Source: Tritrichomonas musculus
Taxonomy: Eukaryota > Parabasalia > Tritrichomonadida > Tritrichomonadidae
NCBI GenBank assembly: GCA_039105265.1
Contig: JAPFFF010000012.1
Span: 4,836,001-4,900,000 of the forward strand
Length of the DNA: 64,000 bases
Reading direction: 5' to 3'
Part shown: positions 1-9,057 of the stretch, in pieces
Position numbering within the stretch: position 1 is the first letter of the stretch
How the letters are laid out: each line of letters begins with the position of its first letter
Translations under genes and position numbers: made by a program
Notes under the pieces: model-generated
What the model was told of the DNA's origin: nothing
What the model saw: the letters and a program-made list of their open reading frames with translations, nothing else
Database searches by the model: none

Positions 1-346
1 AAATTTGAAAGATTTTATGAAAATATTGTATGAGGTTTAACAAAATAGAATGCTTGTAAAATGTGCTGATTTTGTCCAAAAAAAGTCTACCTTTTAAACG
101 TTATTTAAAATCCAGTTTTTACAACTATCCATCTTCAATTCAGCAAAAATAGTCATTTAAAATATGAAGACAAACATTCTATTGGAGGGCAGATTAATTT
201 TTTTGGAGGGCAGATTAATTTTGGAGACAAACTCTCAAAAAAGTATTGAAATTTATTTCAAAAAAAATTTTGAGAAGAAGTTCAAAAAGTGAACCTTTCA
301 AAAAATTTCAATATTATTTTTTTTTTTTTTTCGTTTAAAACCCAAC
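1..346. other. AT-rich intergenic DNA with a short direct repeat
   Basis: No coding signal is visible. Around 184-226 a unit of about 21 bp (core GGAGGGCAGATTAATTTT) occurs twice in tandem. A T-run at about 317-332 precedes the first gene. Confidence 0.5.
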
Positions 347-880
347 ATGATTTGGCTCTTTTTTATTAATTTTGCAACTATCAACAATGGCATTTTTGAT
401 ATACCATTCACCGAAAAATTCATTATTCTATATTTAGGACCATTTGATATTGCTGAGCTCAATATCTCTGATTCAATTCTATCTATTTTTTCAAATTGGC
501 AAAATGAAAATAGTTTTTATGTAGAAGTTGAATCAATAGATAGAAAAGGAATTATTACAAATCATGGAAAATATAATAAAAATTCTCATTTAATTGGAGT
601 TTACTTTGAGAAGAGGGACTATATATTGAAATTCTCTAATGAAGGACAAAATGAAATAAATTTTGCAATTAAATTTGAAAAATTGTATGGTTTCAGTCCA
701 CCAAATATAACGGATAAAATTTCAACAAAGTATAAATTTCCAGATATAAAACCATCGAGTTCCGAAAATCTGATTTTTGATGATACAAAGGAACGAAAAT
801 TCATATTTTATATTGCTCTTATTGTTACGTTAGTTGCAGTAAATATATTAGTATATGTTATTGATTGCTTCTGGGGATAA
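347..880 (+). CDS. Putative single-pass membrane protein of unknown function
   Basis: A 177-residue protein I do not recognise. The first about 17 residues are hydrophobic (MIWLFFINFATINNG) and could be a signal peptide. The middle is polar and rich in Asn, Glu and Phe. Residues about 150-173 form a clear membrane span (FIFYIALIVTLVAVNILVYV) followed by a very short tail. Topology is therefore probably type I, with an outside domain of about 130 residues. The start is the first ATG after a T-rich leader; no earlier in-frame ATG is seen. Its tail points toward the opposite-strand gene at 932-2335, so the pair converge with only about 50 bp between stops. Function is open. Confidence 0.65.
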   Translation: MIWLFFINFATINNGIFDIPFTEKFIILYLGPFDIAELNISDSILSIFSNWQNENSFYVEVESIDRKGIITNHGKYNKNSHLIGVYFEKRDYILKFSNEGQNEINFAIKFEKLYGFSPPNITDKISTKYKFPDIKPSSSENLIFDDTKERKFIFYIALIVTLVAVNILVYVIDCFWG

Positions 881-931
881 TTCAAAGATTATAAAGTAAA
901 AAAATTATTCTTTTATTTATTTTTAAAAAAA

Positions 932-2335
932 TTATAATATTTCTGATTTAGTAGTTTTTTCAATCAAGGGGACACCAAATCCATAAATAATCCAAGCAAA
1001 TGGTGATGCATATTTTACAACCATTGCCATCATATAAACTAATTCTTCATCAGATTTATCGCTAGGGCTATATCCGAAATCTAAAAGGAAAAATATAAAT
1101 AATGATAAAACTGCAGGTATGCAAGCAATAATCACTAATGCTAAAGAAACACTAAAAGTCAAAAATCCTGTTCCATTTCGATCTGCAGCTATACAAACAG
1201 ATGTTTCAACAATGATAATCAATGAATTCCCACATTGTAGGACATAATCACTAAAATATTTATATGGACGAACAGCAAACATCAAAATAAGCCATCCAAT
1301 TTCAAGCCCAATGCAAGCCCAAGGTATATCCAAAGCAGCAACAATTGCATAAACAACTTGCCTTACAATATCAACAACTTCAATGAAAGCATACCAACGA
1401 TTTTTATATTTTCGAACCATGCTTGGAACTTTGGCAATAATCATCATGACTGTTAATGCTACTGGAAGAAGGAGTGAGAAAAATATGTAACCAAATATGC
1501 ATCGCCAATTATTTTTGTAAACTTCATTATTAACAATCATGAAATATTTTGTAGCAGGGACAATTATTAATGAAAAGCAAGTAAGACCAAATGAGATATA
1601 TTTATATTCGTTTTCCATATCCAAATTTCCACAATCTACTAAGCAGTTTATTGTTATTTCAATTATGATTGATAGTATTATGACTACTATTAGTGCGATT
1701 GAATATATTTTCGTTAGTTTGGAACTTTTTATGAGAATTGGAGTCAATAAAAGTGTGATAACCAATAGCGATTGCGCAAGGGCAAATGAAAATTTTAAAA
1801 AAATAGCATCAGCAACATCTTCAGGATTAACATCTGTTACTGATTCAAAAACATGGGATACGAAATCCAAAAAGTCACCACCACAACAACAACAACCCAA
1901 AAATAAAACAACAACTATTATTACAAACACTGCTACCAATAAGAATATTACTTTCTTGGTATCCATTTGAATATATCCTAATCCAATTCCTAACATTAAT
2001 AACAATCCATATAACATGTATAAATAATATATAAAAACATACGATGCTGACGCTGTTAAATAAGTTACAATTGCCATTGGAATTGCAAAATTGTATATAT
2101 AATAAATTTCATAATCAGAAAGTGGTCTAAAATAAAAGGCATACTTAATTAGTTCTATTATATTTGTCGCCCAACTGAACATTTTATAACATTCATTTGA
2201 AAAATGAACAGAAAAAGTTTTTGTTGCTCCGATTTTTTGAAATGTTTTAAATAATCCTAAGGCTTCTGATAAAAGAGATCCTGATGAATTCCCAATATCG
2301 AAAAATTCACTTAAAAAGAGTAGCAAATGATCCAT
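932..2335 (-). CDS. Multi-pass membrane protein, unknown function
   Basis: The 467-residue protein carries many hydrophobic stretches (about 9-11 predicted spans by eye) from residue about 90 to the C-terminus, with only short loops. A cysteine cluster (LGCCCCGGDF) lies near residue 150. The segment around residues 310-370 (Val/Ile-rich, then WLILMFAVRPYKY) resembles the C-terminal membrane region of large trichomonad surface proteins, but I cannot name a family. It could be a stand-alone version of such a region or a channel or transporter. The start is supported by an initiator-like TCACTTT 16 nt upstream on the minus strand. It is divergent from the gene at 2441, sharing a 105-bp intergenic promoter region. 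Confidence 0.7.
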   Translation of the reverse strand: MDHLLLFLSEFFDIGNSSGSLLSEALGLFKTFQKIGATKTFSVHFSNECYKMFSWATNIIELIKYAFYFRPLSDYEIYYIYNFAIPMAIVTYLTASASYVFIYYLYMLYGLLLMLGIGLGYIQMDTKKVIFLLVAVFVIIVVVLFLGCCCCGGDFLDFVSHVFESVTDVNPEDVADAIFLKFSFALAQSLLVITLLLTPILIKSSKLTKIYSIALIVVIILSIIIEITINCLVDCGNLDMENEYKYISFGLTCFSLIIVPATKYFMIVNNEVYKNNWRCIFGYIFFSLLLPVALTVMMIIAKVPSMVRKYKNRWYAFIEVVDIVRQVVYAIVAALDIPWACIGLEIGWLILMFAVRPYKYFSDYVLQCGNSLIIIVETSVCIAADRNGTGFLTFSVSLALVIIACIPAVLSLFIFFLLDFGYSPSDKSDEELVYMMAMVVKYASPFAWIIYGFGVPLIEKTTKSEIL

Positions 2336-2344
2336 TTTTATTTA

Positions 2345-2353
2345 AAAAAGTGA
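2345..2353 (-). promoter_or_regulatory. Initiator-like promoter element
   Basis: Read on the minus strand the sequence is TCACTTTTT, fitting the trichomonad Inr consensus TCA(+1)YTW. The A lies 16 nt before the ATG of the gene ending at 932. Confidence 0.5.
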
Positions 2354-2440
2354 ATTGTTAAATTGTAATTTCAAAAAATTAAATGGTCAGAAAAAAAATG
2401 TTTAAGAAATGTATCACAGGGCATTTTAATTTTATTTCAA

Positions 2441-3136
2441 ATGCTTGATCTTTATTTTATCTTCATTATCCAAACTTTCGGAACTATTCAGGATCATCAA
2501 AATCTAGCAAGTTTTAAGTATAAATGCAGAGAATTGTATATTAATTTAGACGATACTGTTAATTTTCGTTGCATTTCAAATATCAATTCAAGTAATGAAT
2601 ATTACGAATATGATGACTTTCTCAATTATGATTTTCAAGTTGGCTCTACTCTAATGCTATATAACATTAGTTTTCAAAATGATACTGATTATATTAAAAA
2701 ATTCAGTGATTCAATTTTCATAACAAATAAAACATTAAACATCACATTTTATAATTTCTTTAATTTAACTGCAGTGAACTTATTTTTCTACAACAAATCT
2801 GCATCATCAACATTATTGTATTATAATTGGACAGAATATGTTCAAAATATTACTTTGTGCCCATGGGATAATGGAACCTTTTATCAACAATATTTGATAG
2901 GCCTAGAAAATTCAAATTGGAAGAAAGTATGTCTATCCAAAATTGGATATCTATATCATTATGATAAACCTCATGGAAAATTGATTATTGTTCCAAAAGT
3001 ATCAGCTATTATAATAATTATTTCTGTCATAGTGGGTATTATTGGTTTAATGATATCATTATATTTTATTTCGTTTTGCCGTTTGAGAGACAAATGTGAT
3101 TTCTATGAATTATCCGATTCTTTGAGTTCTTATTAA
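2441..3136 (+). CDS. Putative type I membrane glycoprotein
   Basis: The 231-residue protein begins with a hydrophobic leader (MLDLYFIFIIQTFGT), a likely signal peptide. Residues about 20-180 are polar and hold about ten N-X-S/T sites (for example NSS, NIS, NKT, NLT, NWT, NGT), so a heavily N-glycosylated ectodomain is likely. Residues about 184-210 are a strong membrane span (IIIIISVIVGIIGLMISLYF) followed by a cytosolic tail of about 20 residues. No known domain is recognised. It lies head-to-head with the multi-pass protein gene at 932-2335 and is similar in design to the 347-880 protein, so a surface or endomembrane role is inferred only. Confidence 0.7.
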   Translation: MLDLYFIFIIQTFGTIQDHQNLASFKYKCRELYINLDDTVNFRCISNINSSNEYYEYDDFLNYDFQVGSTLMLYNISFQNDTDYIKKFSDSIFITNKTLNITFYNFFNLTAVNLFFYNKSASSTLLYYNWTEYVQNITLCPWDNGTFYQQYLIGLENSNWKKVCLSKIGYLYHYDKPHGKLIIVPKVSAIIIIISVIVGIIGLMISLYFISFCRLRDKCDFYELSDSLSSY

Positions 3137-3515
3137 TATAATCATCAAATACCAATAAACAAATAAAAAATGTTCATATTAAATATATTTTTTAATATGC
3201 AAAAAATCAAATTTTCATACTCTTTGTTAATTTTATTTTTGAAACAAAAAAGCCTAGTTCATATTTAAATATTTAAATATGGAAATTTTATACATTTTGA
3301 TCACAATTTTATTTGAAATTGAAAAAAATTTTGCGCACATTCAAAAAGTTTAAAAATTTTAACTTTTGAATTTAAAATTTTTCAAAATTTCAATTATTGA
3401 TGTATTGTATTTTTAATTGTGTAAAAGATTTTGACGTTATTAAATACTATTTTCATATTTCCCTAAATGTTCGGCTATTTAAATAATTTAAATTTCTCTT
3501 AGAAATAATTTTAAA
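3137..3515. other. AT-rich intergenic DNA
   Basis: No reading frame or RNA gene is seen. The stretch holds alternating A- and T-runs and several short self-complementary pieces. Confidence 0.5.
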
Positions 3516-3523
3516 TCATTTTT
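3516..3523 (+). promoter_or_regulatory. Initiator-like promoter element of the DnaJ gene
   Basis: TCATTTTT matches the trichomonad Inr (TCA(+1)YTW); its A is 14 nt before the ATG at 3532. This favours ATG 3532 over the in-frame TTG at 3529. Confidence 0.6.
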
Positions 3524-3531
3524 TTTATTTG

Positions 3532-4758
3532 ATGGTTGTAGATACAAAACTTTATGATTTACTTGGTGTTTCACCTGATGCTAGTGACAGTGATTTAAGA
3601 AAAGCCTATCATGAACAAGCTCTCAAATTACATCCTGATCGTAACAAGAGTCCAGATGCCACTGTAAAATTTCAACAAGTCAACGAAGCATATGAAATTT
3701 TGAAAGACAAAGAAAAAAGAGAAATATACGATAGATATGGACCAGAAGGAATCAAAAGAGGTGGAGGTGGTGGAAGTCGATTTGAAGACATATTTCCCGA
3801 TATTTTCAATATTAATGACATTTTCAATAGAAGGGAACAAAGACAAAGAACATCCGACATCGCACACAAAATAAATGTTCGTTTGGAAGATTTATACAAC
3901 GGCAAAGAAGTGAAACTAAAAATCAATAGAAATGTCATTTGCACAGAATGCAGAGGTAATGGGTGTGCAAAAGGAAAATCACCGTTAATATGCCCAGATT
4001 GTGATGGAAAAGGAAAAAGAATGATCGAACAACGAATGGGATTCATGATTCAAAGACAAATCATCACATGCTCAAGATGCAAAGGATCAGGACACATAAT
4101 TGATGAGAAAGATAAATGCAAACATTGCAATGGTAATAAAATTGTTAACGAGAAGAAAATCATAACTGTTCACATTGAACCAGGAATGGAAGATGGTGAT
4201 CAAATCAAATTTTTAGGATGTTCTGATGAAGCACCAAATGCAGAAACAGGTGATTTGATAGTTGTTTTACATTTATTGAAAAATGATCGTTTTATTCGAA
4301 AGAATGATAATTTATTGATGATCAAAAAGATATCATTAAGTGAAGCTTTACTTGGTTGCCAATTTACATTTGATCATCTCGATGGAAGAAAAATTGTTGT
4401 CACTTCAGAACCAAATCAAGTCATCACACCTCATTCTGTCAAAATCATTCAACGTGAAGGAATGCCAAAACGTGGAAATCAATTTGAAAAAGGCGATTTA
4501 TACATCAAGTTTGATATAGAATTTCCTAAATCAGAACAAATTACAAATGAACTCAAAGAAGCTTTGAAAATTTGCATCCCTACACACAAAGTAGAAGATG
4601 AAGTTAATTTAAATGATGAAGATGTATTCCACGTTCAAACAAAAGATGCTGATATTAAACAATTTGAAAATGCAAGATCATCATATAATCCTCATGAAAA
4701 TGATGATAATACACGTGAAGACTATGAAACAAGACAAGAAGAATGCACAATCTTTTAA
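3532..4758 (+). CDS. Type I (class A) DnaJ/Hsp40 co-chaperone with C-terminal prenylation box
   Basis: This 408-residue protein has the full class A layout. The J domain (about residues 4-70) contains the HPD triad (HPDRNKS) that stimulates Hsp70 ATPase. A Gly-rich linker with GGGGG and DIF motifs follows (about 78-100). The zinc-binding region has four CxxCxGxx modules ([32 protein letters not shown]). Two beta-sandwich client-binding domains follow. The last four residues, CTIF, form a CaaX box; yeast Ydj1 and animal DNAJA1/2 are likewise prenylated, which tethers them to ER and other membranes. Phe at the last place suggests geranylgeranylation (inference). The predicted partner is cytosolic Hsp70; the Hsp110-type gene at 23.8 kb is a possible nucleotide-exchange partner of the same system. 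The stop TAA overlaps TAAA, the trichomonad polyadenylation signal. Confidence 0.95.
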   Translation: MVVDTKLYDLLGVSPDASDSDLRKAYHEQALKLHPDRNKSPDATVKFQQVNEAYEILKDKEKREIYDRYGPEGIKRGGGGGSRFEDIFPDIFNINDIFNRREQRQRTSDIAHKINVRLEDLYNGKEVKLKINRNVICTECRGNGCAKGKSPLICPDCDGKGKRMIEQRMGFMIQRQIITCSRCKGSGHIIDEKDKCKHCNGNKIVNEKKIITVHIEPGMEDGDQIKFLGCSDEAPNAETGDLIVVLHLLKNDRFIRKNDNLLMIKKISLSEALLGCQFTFDHLDGRKIVVTSEPNQVITPHSVKIIQREGMPKRGNQFEKGDLYIKFDIEFPKSEQITNELKEALKICIPTHKVEDEVNLNDEDVFHVQTKDADIKQFENARSSYNPHENDDNTREDYETRQEECTIF

Positions 4759-5600
4759 ACAACATGAGTAGATTATTATTAAAAAAATTAATAATTTTTA
4801 TACATATATTTTTATCTATTGATATTATACATCATTAACAAAAAATAATTATCATACTAAATTAAAACATTGTATTGGGTAAAATTTTAGAATAAAATCT
4901 ATTTTTTTCTGAACAGTAAAAAATGGATAGATTCCAAAATGCAGATTTTTCGGAAAATTTTCATTCAATTTTTTTTCAATTGAAAAAAGTACAAAATTTT
5001 GGAAAATCGCATTCAATTTTTTTTTCCCGACGGTTTAATAGAAAATGGCATGAGGATAAAAAAAAAAAAAAAAGTTACTTAAAAATCTGATTATTTTTAT
5101 TAAAACTTTAAAAATACCTTTTTTTGTGACGGAACACTATTCGGATAAACTTAATTTTTCAGAATAGTATAAATTTGTTCATTTTTGTCTAATAAATGAT
5201 AGAGCTAGTATTAATAAAATTATTCCGCCATGAAAATAGAGAAAACTAAAAAGGATTTCATCAATATTCAGGGTAAAAAAGGAAATATGCATAGTGAAAA
5301 ACTTTAATATAAGAAGAATACATGGATCAAATGCATTAATGCCATCATTAAAATCATACTCGTAAACATTTTTTGGCATATAATTAAGTAAAATGTTATA
5401 TAAAAAGTTGAAATATTCTTAAGTCTGTAAAAAAAACGTAAAATCCAAGATCGTCATTACTTATGGCTTATGGGAAAAAAAGCTTGTCTTTATAGTTGCT
5501 TGGTAAGCCGAAGAGTGATTAATATTCCCCAAAGAAAACAAATATGAGTGTGGCCACAACCGTAAAAATAACATTAAAATATTTGACCTTAACGTTTTTT
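4759..5600. other. Intergenic DNA with no convincing gene
   Basis: AT-rich with homopolymer runs (A-run at about 5059-5073). A 66-codon minus-strand open stretch at 5179-5379 encodes a hydrophobic peptide, but its codon make-up is that of AT-rich noise. I do not call it a gene. Confidence 0.45.
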
Positions 5601-6540
5601 CTAAAAAATCTGCATTTGAAGATCTATCAAAAAATGATTTTTTGATATAGAATTATCTAAACACACTTCTCTCAATTGAGCAAAATTTTGACGATCATTA
5701 ACAGATATATCATTATCAATTAAAATTATGACCAAGTATCTAAGTTCATTATTAAGATTTATATTTTCGTTTACAATTTTTCTCAGATATTCAACAATAA
5801 CTTTCTGCTTTACATCTAAGCCAACCAGAATTGCAGTTATCATGATCAAAGTTTGATCTGTAAAAAAATCAGATATTTTATTTTCATTTTTGGCCTGTTC
5901 AAAAAAAGTGCAAAAGTAATTCAAAATTTCAGAAGAAATTGAAATATTCTGTAAAAAAGCTAATTCAAAAAGCCGAGTTAACAATGAAAATAGCATTGAT
6001 AATTCTCTCGACGAATAATAAAAATAAGATCACAAAATTTTTTGATCAATTGTTTAAGATCATTTTTAAGTTAAATTGACTATTGGCTCCACCTAAATTC
6101 CATCATTGTTAACTCTTCTACTGTTTTTAACAAATTCAAGATATGTAAATGCCCACTTTTTATAGTCAGAAACTTTTTCTAAGATGATTGAAATTAAATG
6201 AATGCATTGATCTAAGAAAAATCAATTTTCAACAAAAAAGATCAAAAAATTGACCAATTTCTATAATCTTTCTTCATCAAAAGGAAAATCATTAAAGACA
6301 AAAATAATTGAAATCATTTTATCAATACTTCTCTCAAAAAGATTCGATTGGTAATTGAATTCTTTTGAATTCATCACTTCAAAATTGAGAGAAACACGTT
6401 ATTTTCATTGAATTCAACTTTTTCATTTGAATAACAAAAACTCAAAAAAGAATAAGATTGATTCAAATAATTATTGAATGCCTGTATCAAACATTCTGGA
6501 TTTTTATTTTCAAGAGAAATAATATTCAAAAAAAATATCT
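5601..6540 (-). pseudogene. Decayed gene for a helical (HEAT/ARM-like?) protein
   Basis: On the minus strand this stretch reads as coding-like protein in blocks. A 131-codon open piece covers 5601-5996 (MLFSLLTRLFELAFLQNIS...). Before it, over about 6000-6540, are pieces such as KKWAFTYLEFVKNSRR, IISIILEKVSDY-like and YLNQSYSFLSF, broken by several in-frame stops and at least one frame change. All pieces are rich in Leu, Ile, Phe, Asn and Lys with amphipathic helical spacing, suggesting one protein of stacked helices, but no family is identified. The nearby fragment at 8164-8468 has similar texture. No intact start is visible. This reads as an old host-gene remnant; the 131-codon piece alone could be expressed but I doubt it. 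Confidence 0.4.
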
Positions 6541-6563
6541 AATTCATGATATCTGTTTATTTA

Positions 6564-6932
6564 TTAATCATATTCATCATATGGAATTAAATAAACCAAT
6601 GCACTGCGTAATGGAATAAGACATTCTTCTGGCATCTTTTTTTCTTGGTAAATGTCATACATCTTTCGGAGGAATGGATTTGCTAGTTCATTTCTTATTG
6701 AAAATGGCCATCCTGCTGCAGAAAAAACATAACCTAAATTAGTATAACCAAACCATTCATTGAGTTCAGGTCTACCATCATTTAACTTTGGTATTGATTT
6801 ATTTTCTATATATTGGTTGATAAACGTATTTGTAAGGAAACGTTCTCCATCTTTTTGCCATAAGAAATAATCAAGCACATAGCCCTTATATGTTTGATCA
6901 TTATAACAACTGCTTGGAATATCACAATTCAT
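6564..6932 (-). CDS. Small hypothetical protein or gene remnant (122 aa)
   Basis: The ORF begins with ATG (MNCDIPSSCYNDQTYKGYVLD) and has more balanced residue use than its surroundings, including Trp, Gly and Pro (ELNEWFGYTNLGY, FSAAGWPF). That favours real or recently real coding sequence. No signal peptide or membrane segment is seen and I recognise no family. It lies just upstream, on the same strand, of a decayed gene, so it could be an intact small gene or a surviving piece of a larger one. Confidence 0.45.
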   Translation of the reverse strand: MNCDIPSSCYNDQTYKGYVLDYFLWQKDGERFLTNTFINQYIENKSIPKLNDGRPELNEWFGYTNLGYVFSAAGWPFSIRNELANPFLRKMYDIYQEKKMPEECLIPLRSALVYLIPYDEYD

Positions 6933-7270
6933 AGTTATAAATGAAATAAAATAATATTTTAAAGTAAAATTTCGAAAATTTTGTTAAATTTTTTTAAAAA
7001 TTTTAGAAGAAAAAATTCCCAAAAAAGAAAATCCACTTTTTATGAGAATTCGATTAAAATAAATTCAAAATCTTTTATTAAATAACGTGTTCAATTCAAA
7101 TTTTATCCAAAAAAATATGTTCTAAAATTGGAAAATACAACTTAACCCTAATATAAAATTTTAAAATATTTAAGGGTGTACTATACGGATTTGAGAGGTT
7201 AAATAGTCATATCATAACATTATAAAAATGCTTGATTTTAGTTAATATAAACAACTATTTTTAAACCATT
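6933..7270. other. AT-rich intergenic DNA
   Basis: Nothing recognisable: A/T runs and no coding signal. Confidence 0.4.
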
Positions 7271-7822
7271 GAAATTATTACAAATTCGAAAACTATAATA
7301 AATACCAATTTGACATATAAAATAAAAGAAGGAGATACAACAAATGAAATGACACCTTTGCAGTTTGCAATTGAGCATGAAAGAAAAGAAATAATTCAAT
7401 TAATGCTATCTCAAGAATTTTACTTCCAGTCAGACAAAATAGATATAAATCAGAGATCAATCAAGGCAATAATTGGAAATGAAATCGAAGTTTTTGAAAA
7501 AACAGCTTTATATATGTCTATTGAAAAAAGAAGCATTGACGCAATCAAAGCAATTCTAGAGAGTGCAGACATTGATGTAAATGAAAAATCATTCCATTAT
7601 CTATGCAACAATCCAATTGAAGAAAAAACAGCATTACACCTTGCTGCTGAAATCGGTGATCTTGGAATCCTAAAACTTTTATTAGAAAAGAAAGATATTG
7701 ATATTAATATCGAAGATTCACAAGGGAAAAAAGCAATCGATTATTCAAAAGATGAAAAGGTTATACAATTGCTTTTTCAAAGAAAGCAAATAATTAATTT
7801 TTTTTTTTATATTATTTTATAA
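7271..7822 (+). pseudogene. Ankyrin-repeat gene fragment without a start codon
   Basis: The frame is open from about 7271 to the stop at 7822 but contains no plausible ATG at its front; the first usable codon near the front is TTG at 7310. The translation shows three to four ankyrin units of the trichomonad type: TPLQFAIEHERKEIIQLML, TALYMSIEKRSIDAIKAIL and, most canonical, TALHLAAEIGDLGILKLLLEK followed by DIDINIEDSQGKKAIDYSK. The N-terminal BTB-like/DUF3447 part found in the full-length relative at 12.4-15.2 kb is absent. The last residues come from a T-run and look non-native. It is most simply the 3' end of a truncated ankyrin gene; a short expressed protein using a non-ATG start is less likely. 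Confidence 0.6.
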
Positions 7823-8163
7823 GTATATATACAGAATTCATAGATCAAAAAAGAGGCTGAAGAATCGACTTTAAAAAAAATCTGGGTCAGGTTCAATTGA
7901 CCTTAAAGGCCAAATATCTTTGACTATATATACATAGATTTTGTTTAAGGGTGACCTTTAAGGTCAAATAGATAATTATAACTTGTAAGAATTTCTTCTG
8001 TATTTTGTTTAGACAATTATATTATGTAACCGTTAAAGAGAACAATAACCGTCGGATTGACTTGAAAAAGTGAAAACAAGCATGAAAGAAGAATTTTGAA
8101 AAAATTGAGGTTGCTCTGAAGATAGTACAACTGAGATGCATATGGAAGCAGATAATTAATTGA
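7823..8163. other. Intergenic DNA with a short inverted repeat
   Basis: GACCTTAAAGGCCAAAT near 7899-7916 recurs in inverted form as TTTGACCTTAAAGGTCA (minus strand of about 7951-7969). Each copy is itself nearly palindromic. No gene is seen. Confidence 0.4.
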
Positions 8164-8468
8164 CTATAATATAAGCTGTGTTAAATCTGGCGTTTGTTGA
8201 ATTATTTTGGATTTTAGATCAATGATTTTTTTAAGAAATGCAAAAATAATTGGTATTTCATTCATAAATTGAAAATTGACATCACATAATACTTCTTTAA
8301 TCTTTTCTAATAGATAAAGAATTGTGTTTGGATCTGATACGATTTTATTTAATTTTTCATTATTAGATTCTATATGATCTAATGAATAGGCACTATGAAA
8401 ATTAAACAGAAAAGCTTCAGATATAGGTGATATTACATCTGGTATCTTGAATTCAGATCTTGATTTTT
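8164..8468 (-). pseudogene. Start-less coding-like fragment, helical protein
   Basis: The minus strand is open for about 100 codons and reads like protein (EAFLFNFHSAYSLDHIES, NTILYLLEKIKEVLCDV, FQFMNEIPIIFAFLKK), but it has no ATG at its front and an in-frame stop immediately upstream. Composition resembles the remnants at 5.6-6.5 kb. It is probably a relic exon-sized piece of a decayed host gene. Confidence 0.35.
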
Positions 8469-9057
8469 AAATTTTAATGTTCAAAATATTTTGAATAAAA
8501 TCGTATGAAACTTTTTGATAAAATTGAATATTGCACCGTTTATAATTTTTCATTTATGCAGCAATTTATGATAAGACTCTAAAACGAAACAGAAAATATG
8601 AGCCTGTACTAATCTAATCATTATTAATTTGATATGTCAATCATGTTACCACCATCTTTTGACAAACAACTATCTTAATAATTTTAGTATATTGAATTCA
8701 AGCAACTATAGTTCACAAATGATACAATATCATAGCTTTAAAAAGAAATTATGGAGGAATATCAAGGTAATTCTTCTTTAATTATTTTTTTTTTGAAAAG
8801 ATTTGCAGACTAAACAACTTTCAAATCACATTTCATCAAATGGATAAAAAACAATAAATCTTTATGAAGTATATATCTTTTTTTGGGAATCAATAAAAAA
8901 CATAAAAATATTTATATTATAAATTCAAAAAGTTTTATATTACATATTCAAAAAGTTTTACATTATTTATTCATCAGAAAATTTCAAATAAAAAATTGAT
9001 GAAACTTTTTATTTATTCTTGTCAAAAAGGTTAATATATTAACCTATACCTCAAAAA
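8469..9057. other. AT-rich intergenic DNA with a short tandem repeat
   Basis: At about 8910-8973 a unit of about 23 bp (core TTATATTA-ATTCAAAAAGTT) is repeated roughly three times. It lies within 150 bp upstream of the C2-domain gene. No other structure is seen. Confidence 0.45.

Noticed and set aside
1539-1970. 143-codon plus-strand frame opposite the multi-pass membrane protein
   Set aside because: Antisense shadow of a well-supported gene.
5179-5379. 66-codon hydrophobic minus-strand frame
   Set aside because: Short and typical of AT-rich noise; no support from neighbours or motif.
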